Positions 24,474 through 34,173 are shown, counted from the first letter of the stretch. The stretch: 42,275 bases of DNA from Granulicella sp. (GCA_003138795.1 PLHC01000146.1:1-42275), one strand, 5' to 3'. The notes: generated from the letters alone by a model not told the origin. A program made the numbers and translations.

Positions 24474-26444
24474 CTAAATGCGCTGAAACGCCCGTTGGAT
24501 GTCTCTTAGAGAATACCGCAATGCGATGGGTCTGCCGTGCGGACAGCTCATTGGATGCTCAGTTTTCCCTAATTCCGCCAGCAGCCAGTCGATCTTTGCC
24601 GGCTCCAGCGGCATATTCACCTTAATTGCCGCGTGGCACGCAATTGACGCCGCAATCCTGGTCCGCCGCAGCTCCTCATTCTCCACCTGCGCGGACTTTT
24701 CCGTCACCCCCAGCACCTCTTCCAGCACCCGCTCCAGTTCGCGCCCCTCCAAACCCACCGGCGTCGCCTTCACCGCCAGCGTCTTTGGCCCAAACGGCTC
24801 GGCCTCAAACCCATTCCGTTCCAACTCCTCCGCGATCGCCGCAAACGTCACCATCTGTTCCGGCAGCAGCTCGATCAGCACCGGCATCAACAGCCGCTGG
24901 CGCTGCACCGCCTCGACCTTTCGCTCGCGCAGAATCTTCTCAAACAACACCCGCTCATGCGCCACATGCTGATCGACGATCCACAACCCCTCCTCATTCG
25001 TCGCCAGAATGAACGAGTCCCGCAACTGTCCCAGCGGCTTCAATGTCGCCAGCGAGTTCAGCGTCGGCTGATTGCCCGCGCTCTGCCCTGCCAACGCCTC
25101 CAGCGTTGCACCCGTCGCAGGCTCGTCATACCCCACGGCCATCCCCGCACCATCAAAGCCCAACCTGCCCGGCGACGGCGGCATCAGCCGCTCACGCAGC
25201 TCAAACGCCGCAACATCCCCCGGCTCAATCGCACCCTCGCTCCCGGCAATCATCCCTTCGCGAGGCTCATACACTCCCTGCTCGACACCCGGCAGCGGGC
25301 TAACATCCACCATCAACGACGAACTCGCCGTCCGCCCACCAAACGCACCACCGCTCAGCGCCTGAAAGAAGCTCGCCGCCGGTCGCGCATTCATCAGGGC
25401 CGTCCGCACCGAATCGCGCACAAAATCATGCACAAAACTTCCCTGCCTGAACCGCACCTCGGTCTTGGCCGGATGCACATTCACATCGACCTCCTGCGGC
25501 GGCATCTCCAAAAACAACAGCACCACCGGGAACGACGTCGGCGGAATGATATTGCGATACGCCTCGTTGAACGCATGCAGAATCAGTTTGTCGCGAATCA
25601 GCCGTCCATTCACGAACACATAGATCGAGTTCCGATTCAGCTTCTGCAGCTCCGGCTTCGACACAAAACCACTCAGCCGCACGAATCCCGGCTCCGGCGG
25701 CTCGTAATCTTCGCTACGCTTCCACGGCGGCGGCTCCGGCAAACCTGCCCGCGAAAAGTCGATCTCCGCCGCTACCGGAATCAGGCTCTCGAACGTCTCG
25801 CGCCCGAAGATCTGATACAGCCGCTCGCCCGCATTGGCCACGGCCGGTGCAATCAACAGCGCCTGGGTCGCCGAGTGCAACTCGAAGTGCTTGTCCGGGT
25901 TCGCCAGCGCGTAATGCGTTACCAGCGCCGCAACATGCCCCAGCTCCGTCTGCTCTGCACGCAGAAACTTCCGCCGCGCCGGAGTATTGAAGAACAGATC
26001 GCGCACCGCAATCGTCGTGCCCGCAGGCAGTCCAGCATCTTCCACGCGCAGCAGATTGCCACCGGCAATCTCCATCACCGTGCCAACCTCATCCTCAGCA
26101 GCGCGCGTCTCCAGGCTCACCCGCGCAACCGACGCGATCGATGGCAACGCCTCCCCGCGAAATCCCAGCGTTGCAATCGATAGCAGGTCATCCGACGAGC
26201 GCAGCTTCGACGTAGCATGGCGCTCAAACGCCAGCAGCGCGTCGTCTCGTCCCATTCCATGACCGTTGTCGACGATGCGAATCAGCTTGCGCCCACCCGC
26301 CTCGATCTCCACCCGAATCCGCGTCGCACCAGCGTCGAGCGAGTTCTCCAGCAGCTCCTTCACCACCGACGCAGGCCGCTCCACCACCTCGCCCGCGGCG
26401 ATCTGGTTGGCGACCTGGTCCGACAACACGCGGATTCTGCCCAT
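24474..26444 (-). CDS. mutL: DNA mismatch repair protein MutL
   Basis: This 656-residue protein couples mismatch recognition by MutS to strand removal. The GHKL ATPase motifs are all present: NSLDAGA (34-40), DNGHGMG (59-65) and GFRGEAL (94-100). The C-terminal dimerisation domain has DQHVAHERVLFE, a near match to the metal-binding endonuclease motif DQHA(X)2E(X)4E, and CPHGRP near the end. It is therefore probably a nicking MutL, as expected where strand choice does not rely on MutH. Its start is 66 bases beyond the end of pyk. The winged-helix and cmk genes follow. Confidence 0.96.
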   Translation of the reverse strand: MGRIRVLSDQVANQIAAGEVVERPASVVKELLENSLDAGATRIRVEIEAGGRKLIRIVDNGHGMGRDDALLAFERHATSKLRSSDDLLSIATLGFRGEALPSIASVARVSLETRAAEDEVGTVMEIAGGNLLRVEDAGLPAGTTIAVRDLFFNTPARRKFLRAEQTELGHVAALVTHYALANPDKHFELHSATQALLIAPAVANAGERLYQIFGRETFESLIPVAAEIDFSRAGLPEPPPWKRSEDYEPPEPGFVRLSGFVSKPELQKLNRNSIYVFVNGRLIRDKLILHAFNEAYRNIIPPTSFPVVLLFLEMPPQEVDVNVHPAKTEVRFRQGSFVHDFVRDSVRTALMNARPAASFFQALSGGAFGGRTASSSLMVDVSPLPGVEQGVYEPREGMIAGSEGAIEPGDVAAFELRERLMPPSPGRLGFDGAGMAVGYDEPATGATLEALAGQSAGNQPTLNSLATLKPLGQLRDSFILATNEEGLWIVDQHVAHERVLFEKILRERKVEAVQRQRLLMPVLIELLPEQMVTFAAIAEELERNGFEAEPFGPKTLAVKATPVGLEGRELERVLEEVLGVTEKSAQVENEELRRTRIAASIACHAAIKVNMPLEPAKIDWLLAELGKTEHPMSCPHGRPIALRYSLRDIQRAFQRI

Positions 26445-26509
26445 TGCTCGATTGTAGTCAGCGGCGCCCGCGGCCTCGCACCAGCCCTGCGTAAATCGCG
26501 GTTGAAATC

Positions 26510-27982
26510 CTAGCGGTCACCCACCCGATGCAGCCGCATAAAGTTCGTCGCTCCGGTCTTCGTCGCCGTTCCTGCCACAATTCCCACTACCTGATTCGGT
26601 TTCGCATACCCGCGCGCTTGCAGCATCTCCTCTGCCATCCTCACCAGCGTATCGGTGCCCTCGAAGCGCTCACAAAGAATCGCCACCGTGCCCCACAGCA
26701 GCATCGCACGATTCACCACATGCTCAAACGGCGAAAGTGCATAGATTGGCGCATCCGGCCTGTACTTCGATAGCAGCCGTGCCGTATTTCCGCTCTCCGT
26801 GAAGATCGCAATGGCCGTCAGATCCAGGTCCTGTGCCGAGTGCGCCATGCACTCGCAGATCGTCTCCGGCACCGTCAATGACCGCCGCTTGCCGACATGC
26901 ATTGGCCGCGGCCCATTTCTCTGACCCAGCAGGTGCATCTGGCTCTCGGTCTCAATCACGATCTTGCTCATCATCGCTACCGATTCCACCGGATACTTAC
27001 CCGCAGCGCTCTCCGCCGAAAGCATCACCGCGTCGCTTCCGTCGTAGATCGCATTCGCCACATCCGAAGCCTCCGCCCGCGTTGGCCTTGGGTTCTCAAT
27101 CATCGACTCCAGCATCTGCGTCGCCGTAATCACCGGCTTGCGATACTCCGCCGCGCGCCGAATGATGTGCTTTTGAATCGCTGGCACCTTTTCCGGTGGA
27201 ACCTCAACGCCGAGATCGCCACGCGCCACCATGATCGCGTCCGCAACCTCGAGAATGCTGTCCAGATGGTCGATTGCCTGCGGCTTCTCCAGCTTCGCAA
27301 TCACCCACGCATCCGATCCCAGCTCCGCGATACGACGCTTCACATAGCGCACATCGTCGGCCGTCTGCACGAACGACACCGCCACCGTATCCGCACCGGC
27401 CTTCAGACAAAACTCAAGATCAATCTCGTCCTTCTCGGTCAGCGACGGCACCTTGATCGCAACACCCGGCAGATTGATGCCCTTCTTCTCGCCAAGCAAT
27501 CCGCCGTTGACGATCTCGGTCACCACATCCGCGCCCACAATCTCCTGTACGCGCAGCTCGATCAACCCATCCGACAGCAAAATCTGATCGCCCGGCTTCA
27601 GGTTCTCCGCCAGCGTTGTGAACACCGTGCTCACGCGCTCCACCGTGCCGTCGATCGGGTCCGGCGTAATGGTCAGCCGTTTCCCAGCCTCCAGCAGCAC
27701 CGGTCTGTGGTCCACCAGGTTGCCCGTGCGAATCTTCGGCCCCTGCAAATCGGCAAGGATGCAAATCGGCTTACCCTCTTCGCGCGCCACCTTGCGCACC
27801 ATCGCGATCAGCTCGGACTTCTGCTCATGCGATCCATGCGAAAAGTTCAACCGCGCTACATCAAGCCCTGCCCGAACCAACTCTCGAAACGTCGCCTCTG
27901 TGCTCGATGCCGGTCCCAGCGTTGCTACAATCTTTGCGCGGCGTCCACCGAGCGCCGTCGTAAGTATGTCTCTTCCATCCAT
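26510..27982 (-). CDS. pyk: Pyruvate kinase
   Basis: This 490-residue glycolytic enzyme makes ATP and pyruvate from phosphoenolpyruvate and ADP. Visible signatures are RLNFSHGSH, the active-site block WVIAKLEKPQAIDHLD, ARGDLGVEVPPEKVP and TATQMLESM. The C-terminal allosteric domain is present (AIAIFTESGNTARLLSKYRP). Length is normal and there is no extra C-terminal domain. GGAAGG lies upstream of the ATG at 27982. It lies upstream of mutL on the same strand, 66 bases away, though whether they are cotranscribed is not evident. Confidence 0.96.
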   Translation of the reverse strand: MDGRDILTTALGGRRAKIVATLGPASSTEATFRELVRAGLDVARLNFSHGSHEQKSELIAMVRKVAREEGKPICILADLQGPKIRTGNLVDHRPVLLEAGKRLTITPDPIDGTVERVSTVFTTLAENLKPGDQILLSDGLIELRVQEIVGADVVTEIVNGGLLGEKKGINLPGVAIKVPSLTEKDEIDLEFCLKAGADTVAVSFVQTADDVRYVKRRIAELGSDAWVIAKLEKPQAIDHLDSILEVADAIMVARGDLGVEVPPEKVPAIQKHIIRRAAEYRKPVITATQMLESMIENPRPTRAEASDVANAIYDGSDAVMLSAESAAGKYPVESVAMMSKIVIETESQMHLLGQRNGPRPMHVGKRRSLTVPETICECMAHSAQDLDLTAIAIFTESGNTARLLSKYRPDAPIYALSPFEHVVNRAMLLWGTVAILCERFEGTDTLVRMAEEMLQARGYAKPNQVVGIVAGTATKTGATNFMRLHRVGDR

Positions 27983-28040
27983 CCGTACATCATCCTTCCA
28001 GCCTGGGAATCACGCCCGGTCGCTAAACGCTTTATCGCTG

Positions 28041-29084
28041 TTAGTCAGCAATTCTACCTGTACGGCGCCTATGCAGGCCGGGCAGCTTCCACAGCAACTC
28101 CGAGAGCTTCGGATCACGTCTCCTCGGCCCGTGCGCTGCGCGTTGTGCATTGAACTCCGCTCCAATCAGCACGCTCAACGCAATGATATACAGCCAGAAC
28201 ATCAGCGCGATCGCTGCACCCAGCGATCCATACACCTGTGAGTAGTTGGCAAAGCGCGTCACATAGTAGCCAAACACCAGCGTCGTCACGAGCCACAGCA
28301 GCGTCGCCACCGCTGCTCCCGGCAAGCTCGCGCGCCAGCTCCAGTCATTACGCAACAGTATCCAGGGCTCGCGCAGCAGGGGCTCCAGATGCTCACGCAT
28401 GTGCGTGGTCAGGTCCGTCCCCAGGTGGTAGATCACCGCGATAATCCCAACGCTGCCCGCGAGCGCTATCGTCCATCGCAACAGAAACGCCAGCACCAGC
28501 ACAGGCATCCGCAGCGCCAGCGTCACCTCACCCGCAAGCCAATGCGTTATCAGGTGACCGAAAACCACCAGCGCGCTAGCCGCCGCCAGCGGCAGCAGGG
28601 ACAGCGGCACCAGCGCAAGTGAGCGGACCCGCCGCGACCAGAAGCTGCCAGGCGTCAGCGGCAGATCGTACGCCTTCCGAAAGCCCTCCATCAGCGTCGA
28701 CATTACGCTTGAAGCGCCCGCGACACTCACCACCACCGACCCCAGCAGCGCACGAGTCGTATGTACACTCCCGTGCGCCGTCGAAAAGTACATCTCCAGC
28801 AGCGGGCTCACATTCGACGGCAGCACGCGACCGAAGAACAGCGCCATCTGCACGCGCAGAGGCAGGGTATCCGGCAACTGGCTGGCCACCGCCGCCGCCA
28901 CGATCAGCGCAGGAAACAACGCCACCATCGCCGAGTACGCCGTCGCCTGCGCCACCGTCAGCGCATCATGCTCGAGCGCCGTCAGCGCTGCACGGCGTAG
29001 CATCTGCGCCAGAGCCAGCGCGTGCTCCGCCTGCGACCTCCAGCGGTGCTTCCCCCTCGCCTCGCTCGCTGCTGCATGCGCCAT
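28041..29084 (-). CDS. YihY/virulence factor BrkB family membrane protein
   Basis: This 347-residue inner-membrane protein has about six membrane spans and the family-typical start of the core, TVAQATAYSAMVALFPALIV. The conserved TLVFGYYVTRFANYSQVYGSLGAAIALMFWLYI block near the C-terminus is the clearest signature. The biochemical role of the family is not established; older assignments as RNase BN were wrong. The ATG at 29084 has GAGG five bases upstream. The thioredoxin-like gene ends 15 bases before it, so the two are likely cotranscribed. Confidence 0.9.
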   Translation of the reverse strand: MAHAAASEARGKHRWRSQAEHALALAQMLRRAALTALEHDALTVAQATAYSAMVALFPALIVAAAVASQLPDTLPLRVQMALFFGRVLPSNVSPLLEMYFSTAHGSVHTTRALLGSVVVSVAGASSVMSTLMEGFRKAYDLPLTPGSFWSRRVRSLALVPLSLLPLAAASALVVFGHLITHWLAGEVTLALRMPVLVLAFLLRWTIALAGSVGIIAVIYHLGTDLTTHMREHLEPLLREPWILLRNDWSWRASLPGAAVATLLWLVTTLVFGYYVTRFANYSQVYGSLGAAIALMFWLYIIALSVLIGAEFNAQRAAHGPRRRDPKLSELLWKLPGLHRRRTGRIAD

Positions 29085-29099
29085 CCGAACCTCGTGCTC

Positions 29100-29594
29100 T
29101 TACGGCTTCCACTGGTTCAGAAACGCAGTCAGTGCCGAGGGCTCCAGGTGGCGCATATCCGAAAACTCCTGGTTCTGCGCGTACACAACCTTCCCGTCTC
29201 CGTCCACCACGGCCAGTGCCGGAACGCCCGTCAACGGAATCCCGTACTTGTGCGCGATGTCCAGGTTCGCATCCATTCGACCGATGTTCACATCCACCAG
29301 GATGAAGTACTTTGCCACCAGCTCCGCATTGGGGCTCTGATGAAAGTAGATGTTCAGCACCTGGCAGTCCGGGCACCAGTCTCCACCGAAGTCCAGGATC
29401 ACGCGCTTATGCGTGCGCCGCGCTTCGGCCAGCGCCGCCCTGATGTCGGCCGGAGCCGCTTCGATCGCCGGATAGATCTGCTTCCTCGGAATCGGCGAAT
29501 TCTGCGCCCGCGCTCCAACACCCACGATCAACGCCACGCCAGCAAAGGCCACCCCAGCCGCGATCAGCCCCATCCTGAACTTCCCTGCTCTCAT
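29100..29594 (-). CDS. Exported thioredoxin-like protein
   Basis: This 164-residue protein has an N-terminal hydrophobic segment (residues 8-29, ending GARAQ), a signal peptide or membrane anchor that would place it in the periplasm. The thioredoxin fold follows, with the redox motif WCPDC in FGGDWCPDCQVL and the cis-proline strand TGVPALAVVDGDG. It could reduce or exchange disulfides of envelope proteins, but no partner is identifiable. I chose the ATG at 29594 because AAGGAG lies six bases upstream; the frame is open further to 29669 without a ribosome binding site. Confidence 0.9.
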   Translation of the reverse strand: MRAGKFRMGLIAAGVAFAGVALIVGVGARAQNSPIPRKQIYPAIEAAPADIRAALAEARRTHKRVILDFGGDWCPDCQVLNIYFHQSPNAELVAKYFILVDVNIGRMDANLDIAHKYGIPLTGVPALAVVDGDGKVVYAQNQEFSDMRHLEPSALTAFLNQWKP

Positions 29595-29716
29595 GACCGT
29601 CTCCTTGTGCCAACTACTTGTATCATCCATCAGGTCGCTCCAGCCTCCAAACCCAAAATCACAGCTCACCTGCTTCTGGAGTCAACATCCCAACGCAGCC
29701 GCGCATCCTGCATCGC

Positions 29717-29920
29717 ATGGAAATCGAGCAGACCACCCAGAAGAAGCCGAACTTTCTCCTGATCTTCCTTCTGGTCTGCGGGTCGCTTCTGGTGATGTTC
29801 GTGCTCGCCTACCTCTTTGTCGACTTCGATGGCAAGCACTTCGTCTTCCGTCACCACCACGCCCACCCAACCTCGCAGCTGGTTCTCCCCATTCACTCCG
29901 CCCCCAGCACGCTCGCTTGA
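29717..29920 (+). CDS. Small single-span membrane protein
   Basis: This 67-residue protein has a charged N-terminus (MEIEQTTQKKP), one strong membrane span (about residues 13-33, FLLIFLLVCGSLLVMFVLAYL) and a His-rich outer segment (FRHHHAH). I chose the ATG at 29717; the frame is open to 29618 but that part looks non-coding. No family is recognised. It is divergent from the thioredoxin-like gene. Confidence 0.5.
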   Translation: MEIEQTTQKKPNFLLIFLLVCGSLLVMFVLAYLFVDFDGKHFVFRHHHAHPTSQLVLPIHSAPSTLA

Positions 29921-30093
29921 TCCGAACTGGTGCAAGTCGCCGCGCAGCACCCGGAACGCATCAGAATATCGATCTTCTGATTCATCTGCGCGTTCGCCGC
30001 ATTCAGTTCGATCTGATGAAACCCATAGCTTCGCCGTCACCTCATCCACCGGCAGAAACAACGAGTCCTGCAGCGACGCGGCGCTTCATTGTC
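29921..30093. other. Flank of the TnpB element with possible gene debris
   Basis: No intact gene is visible. On the minus strand short frames spread over different phases, for example one ending at 29893 that contains IELNAANAQMNQKIDIL and another that opens with MKRRVAAGLVVSA right at the element boundary. They could be pieces of one small secreted protein gene broken by frameshifts, or chance. Confidence 0.3.
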
Positions 30094-30164
30094 TTGACAT
30101 CCTCCCATTCCTCGACCTGTGGTCGCCGCTTGCGCGGGAACGAAGGGGATTCCGACGAGGGCAG
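30094..30164 (-). ncRNA. Putative omega RNA 3' region (right end of element)
   Basis: In this family the guide RNA overlaps the end of tnpB and the right end, and its guide is the flanking DNA. The structured segment ending in GATGTCAA at 30094 fits the scaffold. The predicted guide would begin GACAATGAAGCGCCGC (minus strand, 30093 to 30078). The 5' end cannot be placed and probably lies inside tnpB. Confidence 0.45.
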
Positions 30165-31352
30165 CTAGGCCGCTCTTTCGGAGGGTTCCTGCTGCTGACG
30201 GCTTACCTCGCCGTTCACTTCACAGGCTAACCGGGCGTGTCCCGCCCTTAGAACGTTGATCGCGCCGACGAGGTCGGCGTTCTCTTGAAAGCCACATTCG
30301 ACGCAAGCAAATCCTGCTTGCGTCCAGCGGTTATTTCCTGAGACATGACCGCAATGTGGGCACGTCCGGGAAGTGTTCTGCGGCGGCACGGCGAGGAACA
30401 CGCCACCCGCCCAGAGCATTTTGTACTCCAGTTGCCGACGGAATTCCGCCCAGCCCTGGTCGAGGATCGACCGGTTGAGACCGGCTTTTGCGCGGACGTT
30501 CTGGCCAGGTTGTTCAACAGAACCAGCGGCAGACCGCGACATATTGCTTACCTGCAAGTCTTCGACGACGACCATCGCGTGGTTTTTGCTGATGGTGGTT
30601 GAAGTCTTGTGCAGGTAATCCCGGCGAGCGTTGGCGATGCGAACGTGGATGCGCTGGACCTTGGCTTTCGCCTTCTTCCAGTTGCTGCTGAACTTCTTCT
30701 TGCGGCTCATGGCCTGCTGCGCTTTGCGCAGATCGACAGCATACCGCTTGAAGATGTTGAGCGGCGGATAGACGGTTCCATCTGAGAGCGTTGCAAAGCG
30801 GACCACGCCCATGTCGATGCCAATAGCATCACCTTGGGCAACCGGCTGCTCTACCTCGCGTTCAGTCTGGATCGAGACGAACCATTTGCCACCGCGGAGG
30901 CTGACGGTGACGTTCCTGACGGCGCCGAGGACCTCCCGGCTGTTGCGGTAACGCAGCCAGCCCAGCTTGGGCAGGAATATCCGGCTGTTGGCCTGGTCCA
31001 GCTTGAAGCCCTGCGGGAAACGGAAGCTATCTCCGTAGCCGCGCTTCTTGAAGCGCGGGTAATCAGCCCGTTTCTCAAAGAAGTTGGTGAAGGCTCGATC
31101 CAGGTTCTTGAGCGCGTGTTGCAAGGCTTGCGAAGGAGATTCCTTGAGCCAAGCGAATTCGCTTTTCCAGGCTGGAAGCTGGTTTGCCATTTCCACGTAG
31201 CGGATGAACTTGTTTCCGGCTGCATGGTTGGCTTGTTGCAGCGCCAGCGCCTTGTTGAACACGAACCTGCACGATCCGGCAAAGCGGCGCATGTCGCGCT
31301 GCTGGTTGCCGTCTGGCATGATCTCGTATTTGAAGGCTTGAAGCCGTTCCAT
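30165..31352 (-). CDS. tnpB: TnpB, RNA-guided nuclease of IS605-group elements
   Basis: This 395-residue protein is an IS605-type TnpB, the ancestor group of Cas12 nucleases, which cuts DNA guided by an RNA from the element's right end. The RuvC residues are intact: Asp in GIDMGVVRFA, Glu in VVVEDLQ and Asp in ENADLVGAINVL. The zinc ribbon is CPHCGHVSGN followed by CVECG. The N-terminal helix-turn-helix-like start (MERLQAFKYEIMPDGNQQ) is normal. I chose the ATG at 31352, which follows GGGAG very closely; a TTG at 31361 is possible. No frameshift is seen, so it may be active. Confidence 0.94.
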   Translation of the reverse strand: MERLQAFKYEIMPDGNQQRDMRRFAGSCRFVFNKALALQQANHAAGNKFIRYVEMANQLPAWKSEFAWLKESPSQALQHALKNLDRAFTNFFEKRADYPRFKKRGYGDSFRFPQGFKLDQANSRIFLPKLGWLRYRNSREVLGAVRNVTVSLRGGKWFVSIQTEREVEQPVAQGDAIGIDMGVVRFATLSDGTVYPPLNIFKRYAVDLRKAQQAMSRKKKFSSNWKKAKAKVQRIHVRIANARRDYLHKTSTTISKNHAMVVVEDLQVSNMSRSAAGSVEQPGQNVRAKAGLNRSILDQGWAEFRRQLEYKMLWAGGVFLAVPPQNTSRTCPHCGHVSGNNRWTQAGFACVECGFQENADLVGAINVLRAGHARLACEVNGEVSRQQQEPSERAA

Positions 31353-31523
31353 CTCCCACAACTATACCCACCGCTGAAAGCGAAGACAAGGCGAAACACC
31401 CCGGCTCCGCCGGGACGCTCTCGACCCAGCCCTGAAGGATGGGGTTTTCCACGCTAAGGATAAACGAAGTCCGGACGGTCTACTATTTATTACCAACCTG
31501 CAGCGCAAAACCAGTCAACGCTC

Positions 31524-33515
31524 CTACTCTTCGCTCTCCCTCAGTTTGGCCAGGATGCTGAAGTCCTCGAGCGTCGTCGTATCGCCCTTCACCTCACCTG
31601 TTGCCGCCAGTTCCCTCAACAATCGCCGCATGATCTTGCCCGACCGTGTCTTTGGCAGCATCTGCGTAAACCGCAGAACATCCGGTCGCGCCAGCGCGCC
31701 GATCTCCTTTGCGACCCAATGCCGCAGCTCCTGCCGCAGCTCCTCGGTTGGCTCCTGGCCTTCCTCAAGCGTTACAAAGGCCACGATCGCCTGCCCCTTC
31801 ACCGGGTCCGGACGCCCCACTGCCGCCGCCTCCGCTACCCTATGGTGCCCCACCAGCGCCGACTCGATCTCCGCCGTCCCCAGCCGATGTCCGCTGACCT
31901 TAATCACGTCATCCACGCGGCCCATCAGCCAGTAATACCCGTCCGCGTCGCAACGCGCGCCATCGCCCGTAAAGTACATCCCCGGAATCTCCGAGAAGTA
32001 GGACTTCTCATACCTCTCCGCATCGCCCCAGATCGTTCGCGCGATCGACGGCCACGGCTTCGTGATCATCAGCAGGCCACCCTGCCCCGGCCCCACAGGC
32101 TCGCCGGTTCCCGACAGAATCGCCGGTACGATACCAAAGAACGGCAGCGTCGCCGACCCCGGCTTGGTCGCCACCGCTCCCGGAAGCGGCGCAATCAGGA
32201 TCGCTCCGGTCTCCGTCTGCCACCATGTATCCACGATCGGGCAGCGCTCCTTGCCAATCTCGCGGTGGTACCACATCCAAGCCTCGGGATTGATCGGCTC
32301 GCCCACCGTCCCTAACAGCCGTAACGTGCTCAGATCATGCTTGTGTACCCACTCACTCCCCCACTTGATGAACGCCCGAATCGCCGTCGGCGCAGTATAG
32401 AAAATCGTGACCTTATGGTCGTCCACGATCTTCCAGAAGCGGTCATTCTCCGGCCAGTTCGGTGCACCCTCATACATCACCACCGTCGCGCCATTCTGTA
32501 GCGGCCCATAGACCACATAGCTATGTCCGGTGACCCATCCAATGTCCGCCGTACACCAGAACACATCGTCGTCGTGCAAGTCGAAGACGTACTTGCTCGT
32601 CAGATAGGTCTGCACCGCATAGCCGCCGGTCGTATGCAGTAACCCCTTCGGCTTGCCCGTCGTGCCGCTTGTATAGAGGATGTACAGCGGGTCCTCCGCG
32701 TCCATCCACTCTGCCGCGCACTCCCCGCTGACCGACGCCATCGCCTCGTGCCACCACACATCGCGACCGGCCTTCATCTCGACAGCGCTCTCCGGCTTTC
32801 GCTGATAGACCACCACCTTGCGCACGCCCGGGCACTTCGCCATCGCCTCGTCGACGATCTGCTTCAACTTCACCTCGCCGCCGCGCCGGCAACTAATATC
32901 CTGCGTCACCACCACCTGGCAGTCCGAGTCGTTCACCCGATCCGAGATCGCCTGCGCCGCAAATCCCCCAAAGATCACCGAATGCACCGCACCGATGCGC
33001 GCACATGCCAGCATCGCAATCGCCAGCTCCGGCCCCATTCCCATGTACACCGCTACGCGATCGCCCTTCTTCACCTCAAGCGACTTCAGCACATTGGCAA
33101 ACCGCTGCACCTTCACGTGCAACTCACCATACGTCAGCTGGCGCACCTCGCTGGCCTTGCCGTCGACGCAGGGCTCACCCTCCCACAGCAAAGCAACCTT
33201 ATCCTTGCGCGCGCCCTTCGCATGGCGGTCGACGCAGTTGTGCGAAAGGTTTAGCTTGCCGCCGATAAACCACTTCGCATGCATCCCGCTGCCGCCGAGC
33301 ACCTGCTCCCACGGCTTAAACCACTCCAACTCCCTCGCCGCTTCCCCCCAGAAGCCTGCCGGGTCTTCGACGCTGCGCGCATACATCCGCTCGTACTCTT
33401 CCTTGCTGCCGATCCATGCCTTCGCGGCAAACTCCGCGGGCGGCGGAAACACGCGCACCTCGTGCATGTGCGACTCAACAATATTGGCGTTCGCGACTTG
33501 GCTATCCTGTGGCAT
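31524..33515 (-). CDS. acs: Acetyl-CoA synthetase
   Basis: This 663-residue enzyme activates acetate to acetyl-CoA through acetyl-AMP. The ATP-binding loop is [11 protein letters not shown], the acyl-binding core has WWQTETG, and the C-terminal catalytic lysine that is reversibly acetylated lies in [13 protein letters not shown]. Length is typical. I chose the ATG at 33515 because GAGGGAG lies eight bases upstream; the frame stays open to 33638 but that part reads as arginine-rich noise. It stands alone next to the TnpB element and is divergent from tonB. Confidence 0.96.
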   Translation of the reverse strand: MPQDSQVANANIVESHMHEVRVFPPPAEFAAKAWIGSKEEYERMYARSVEDPAGFWGEAARELEWFKPWEQVLGGSGMHAKWFIGGKLNLSHNCVDRHAKGARKDKVALLWEGEPCVDGKASEVRQLTYGELHVKVQRFANVLKSLEVKKGDRVAVYMGMGPELAIAMLACARIGAVHSVIFGGFAAQAISDRVNDSDCQVVVTQDISCRRGGEVKLKQIVDEAMAKCPGVRKVVVYQRKPESAVEMKAGRDVWWHEAMASVSGECAAEWMDAEDPLYILYTSGTTGKPKGLLHTTGGYAVQTYLTSKYVFDLHDDDVFWCTADIGWVTGHSYVVYGPLQNGATVVMYEGAPNWPENDRFWKIVDDHKVTIFYTAPTAIRAFIKWGSEWVHKHDLSTLRLLGTVGEPINPEAWMWYHREIGKERCPIVDTWWQTETGAILIAPLPGAVATKPGSATLPFFGIVPAILSGTGEPVGPGQGGLLMITKPWPSIARTIWGDAERYEKSYFSEIPGMYFTGDGARCDADGYYWLMGRVDDVIKVSGHRLGTAEIESALVGHHRVAEAAAVGRPDPVKGQAIVAFVTLEEGQEPTEELRQELRHWVAKEIGALARPDVLRFTQMLPKTRSGKIMRRLLRELAATGEVKGDTTTLEDFSILAKLRESEE

Positions 33516-34173
33516 TGGCTTGGCTCCCTCTTTACAAGGTGCTGATCGCTGACAGTCTCCGCTCTCGCGGACCTCGGCACGGCACAACCTGCGTCGTCGC
33601 AACGACTCAGGCGGCTCTATGCCGCAAAAGCATAACATTATTATGCGTATCGTGAATTTTCATTACAGGGCACCGCACTGATCGGCTTTGCCTTCGGCGT
33701 TGGCTGCAGCGGCACATGAAACATGTCGTGCGACAGCGTTTGCAATAGCTCGTGCATCGATAAACTCTCCGCAGGTTACGGGCTTCTTCGGTGCTGCTTG
33801 ATCGCGAATTGCCCTCAACCTTTGTGCTATCCTGACCGTGATAGTCATAAAGCTCGATCTCCACCCCGACCCGTCGGGTTTTTGAGCGGATCTTCTCCCC
33901 GAACGCGCTACGAAGAACAGCCTCCGGCCCACGGAGCAATATCGAGCCAGTCGTACACAGGAGTCTCGATCTGAGACATCATTCAGTCGCATTGTTCGCT
34001 TTTATGCCAGTAGCTAACTAGTCAATGAGGGGTAAGGTGCGGGTTGCGTACTTACGCTGCAAGCTCAATAGCCGCTCCAAAGGCTGGCATAATCTTTTGC
34101 TATGCTCTGGATACCTTTTTACGAATGCAATTCTGCCCGATTTTCGGTGCAACCTTGAGGACTGAATTCTCAA
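33516..34173. other. Divergent intergenic region acs-tonB
   Basis: About 660 bases separate the two divergent starts. No gene is convincing: overlapping minus-strand frames (33607-33939 and 33663-33992, the latter with an ATG at 33848 giving 61 codons) have no recognised domain and no good ribosome binding site. The one clear signal is a hairpin plus T-run at 33864-33883. Promoters for acs and tonB must lie here, but I cannot define them with confidence. Confidence 0.5.
33864..33883 (+). terminator. Intrinsic-terminator-like hairpin without an upstream gene
   Basis: CCCGA and TCGGG pair around a CCCG loop and are followed by five T residues on the plus strand. No plus-strand gene lies upstream (acs is on the minus strand), so it would end an unannotated short transcript or an acs antisense RNA. 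The stem is only five pairs. Confidence 0.4.

Larger units (their letters stand above)
30094..31459 (-). mobile_element. IS605-group element with tnpB only (IS1341-like)
   Basis: The tnpB gene is enclosed by sequences resembling IS200/IS605 ends. The right end (minus strand, after the tnpB stop) has small hairpins (CGACC-ACA-GGTCG at 30113-30125 and CCGC/GCGG at 30126-30137) and finishes with GGGAGGATGTCAA, typical of the group. At the left end, TTTAT (minus strand, 31460-31464) could be the target-adjacent motif, followed by the stem-forming CCCCATCCTTCAGGGCTGGG. There are no terminal inverted repeats or target duplications and no tnpA gene. Boundaries are approximate. Confidence 0.65.

Noticed and set aside
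24450-24475. tRNA-like 5' half (TAGCTCAATTGG context) after mutL
   Set aside because: T8, A9, A14 and G18-G19 equivalents fit, but the D-stem has a C-C mismatch and no anticodon or T-arm follows. At most a fragment or chance.
30094-31459. CRISPR-Cas12 locus
   Set aside because: The nuclease is a 395-residue TnpB with transposon ends; no repeat-spacer array or adaptation genes are present.
33607-33992. Two overlapping minus-strand frames between acs and tonB
   Set aside because: They overlap each other, lack ribosome binding sites and show no recognisable motif.
34088-34112. Possible sigma-54 promoter TGGCATAATCTTTTGCT upstream of tonB
   Set aside because: Eleven bases separate GG and GC instead of the required ten, so it is unlikely to work.
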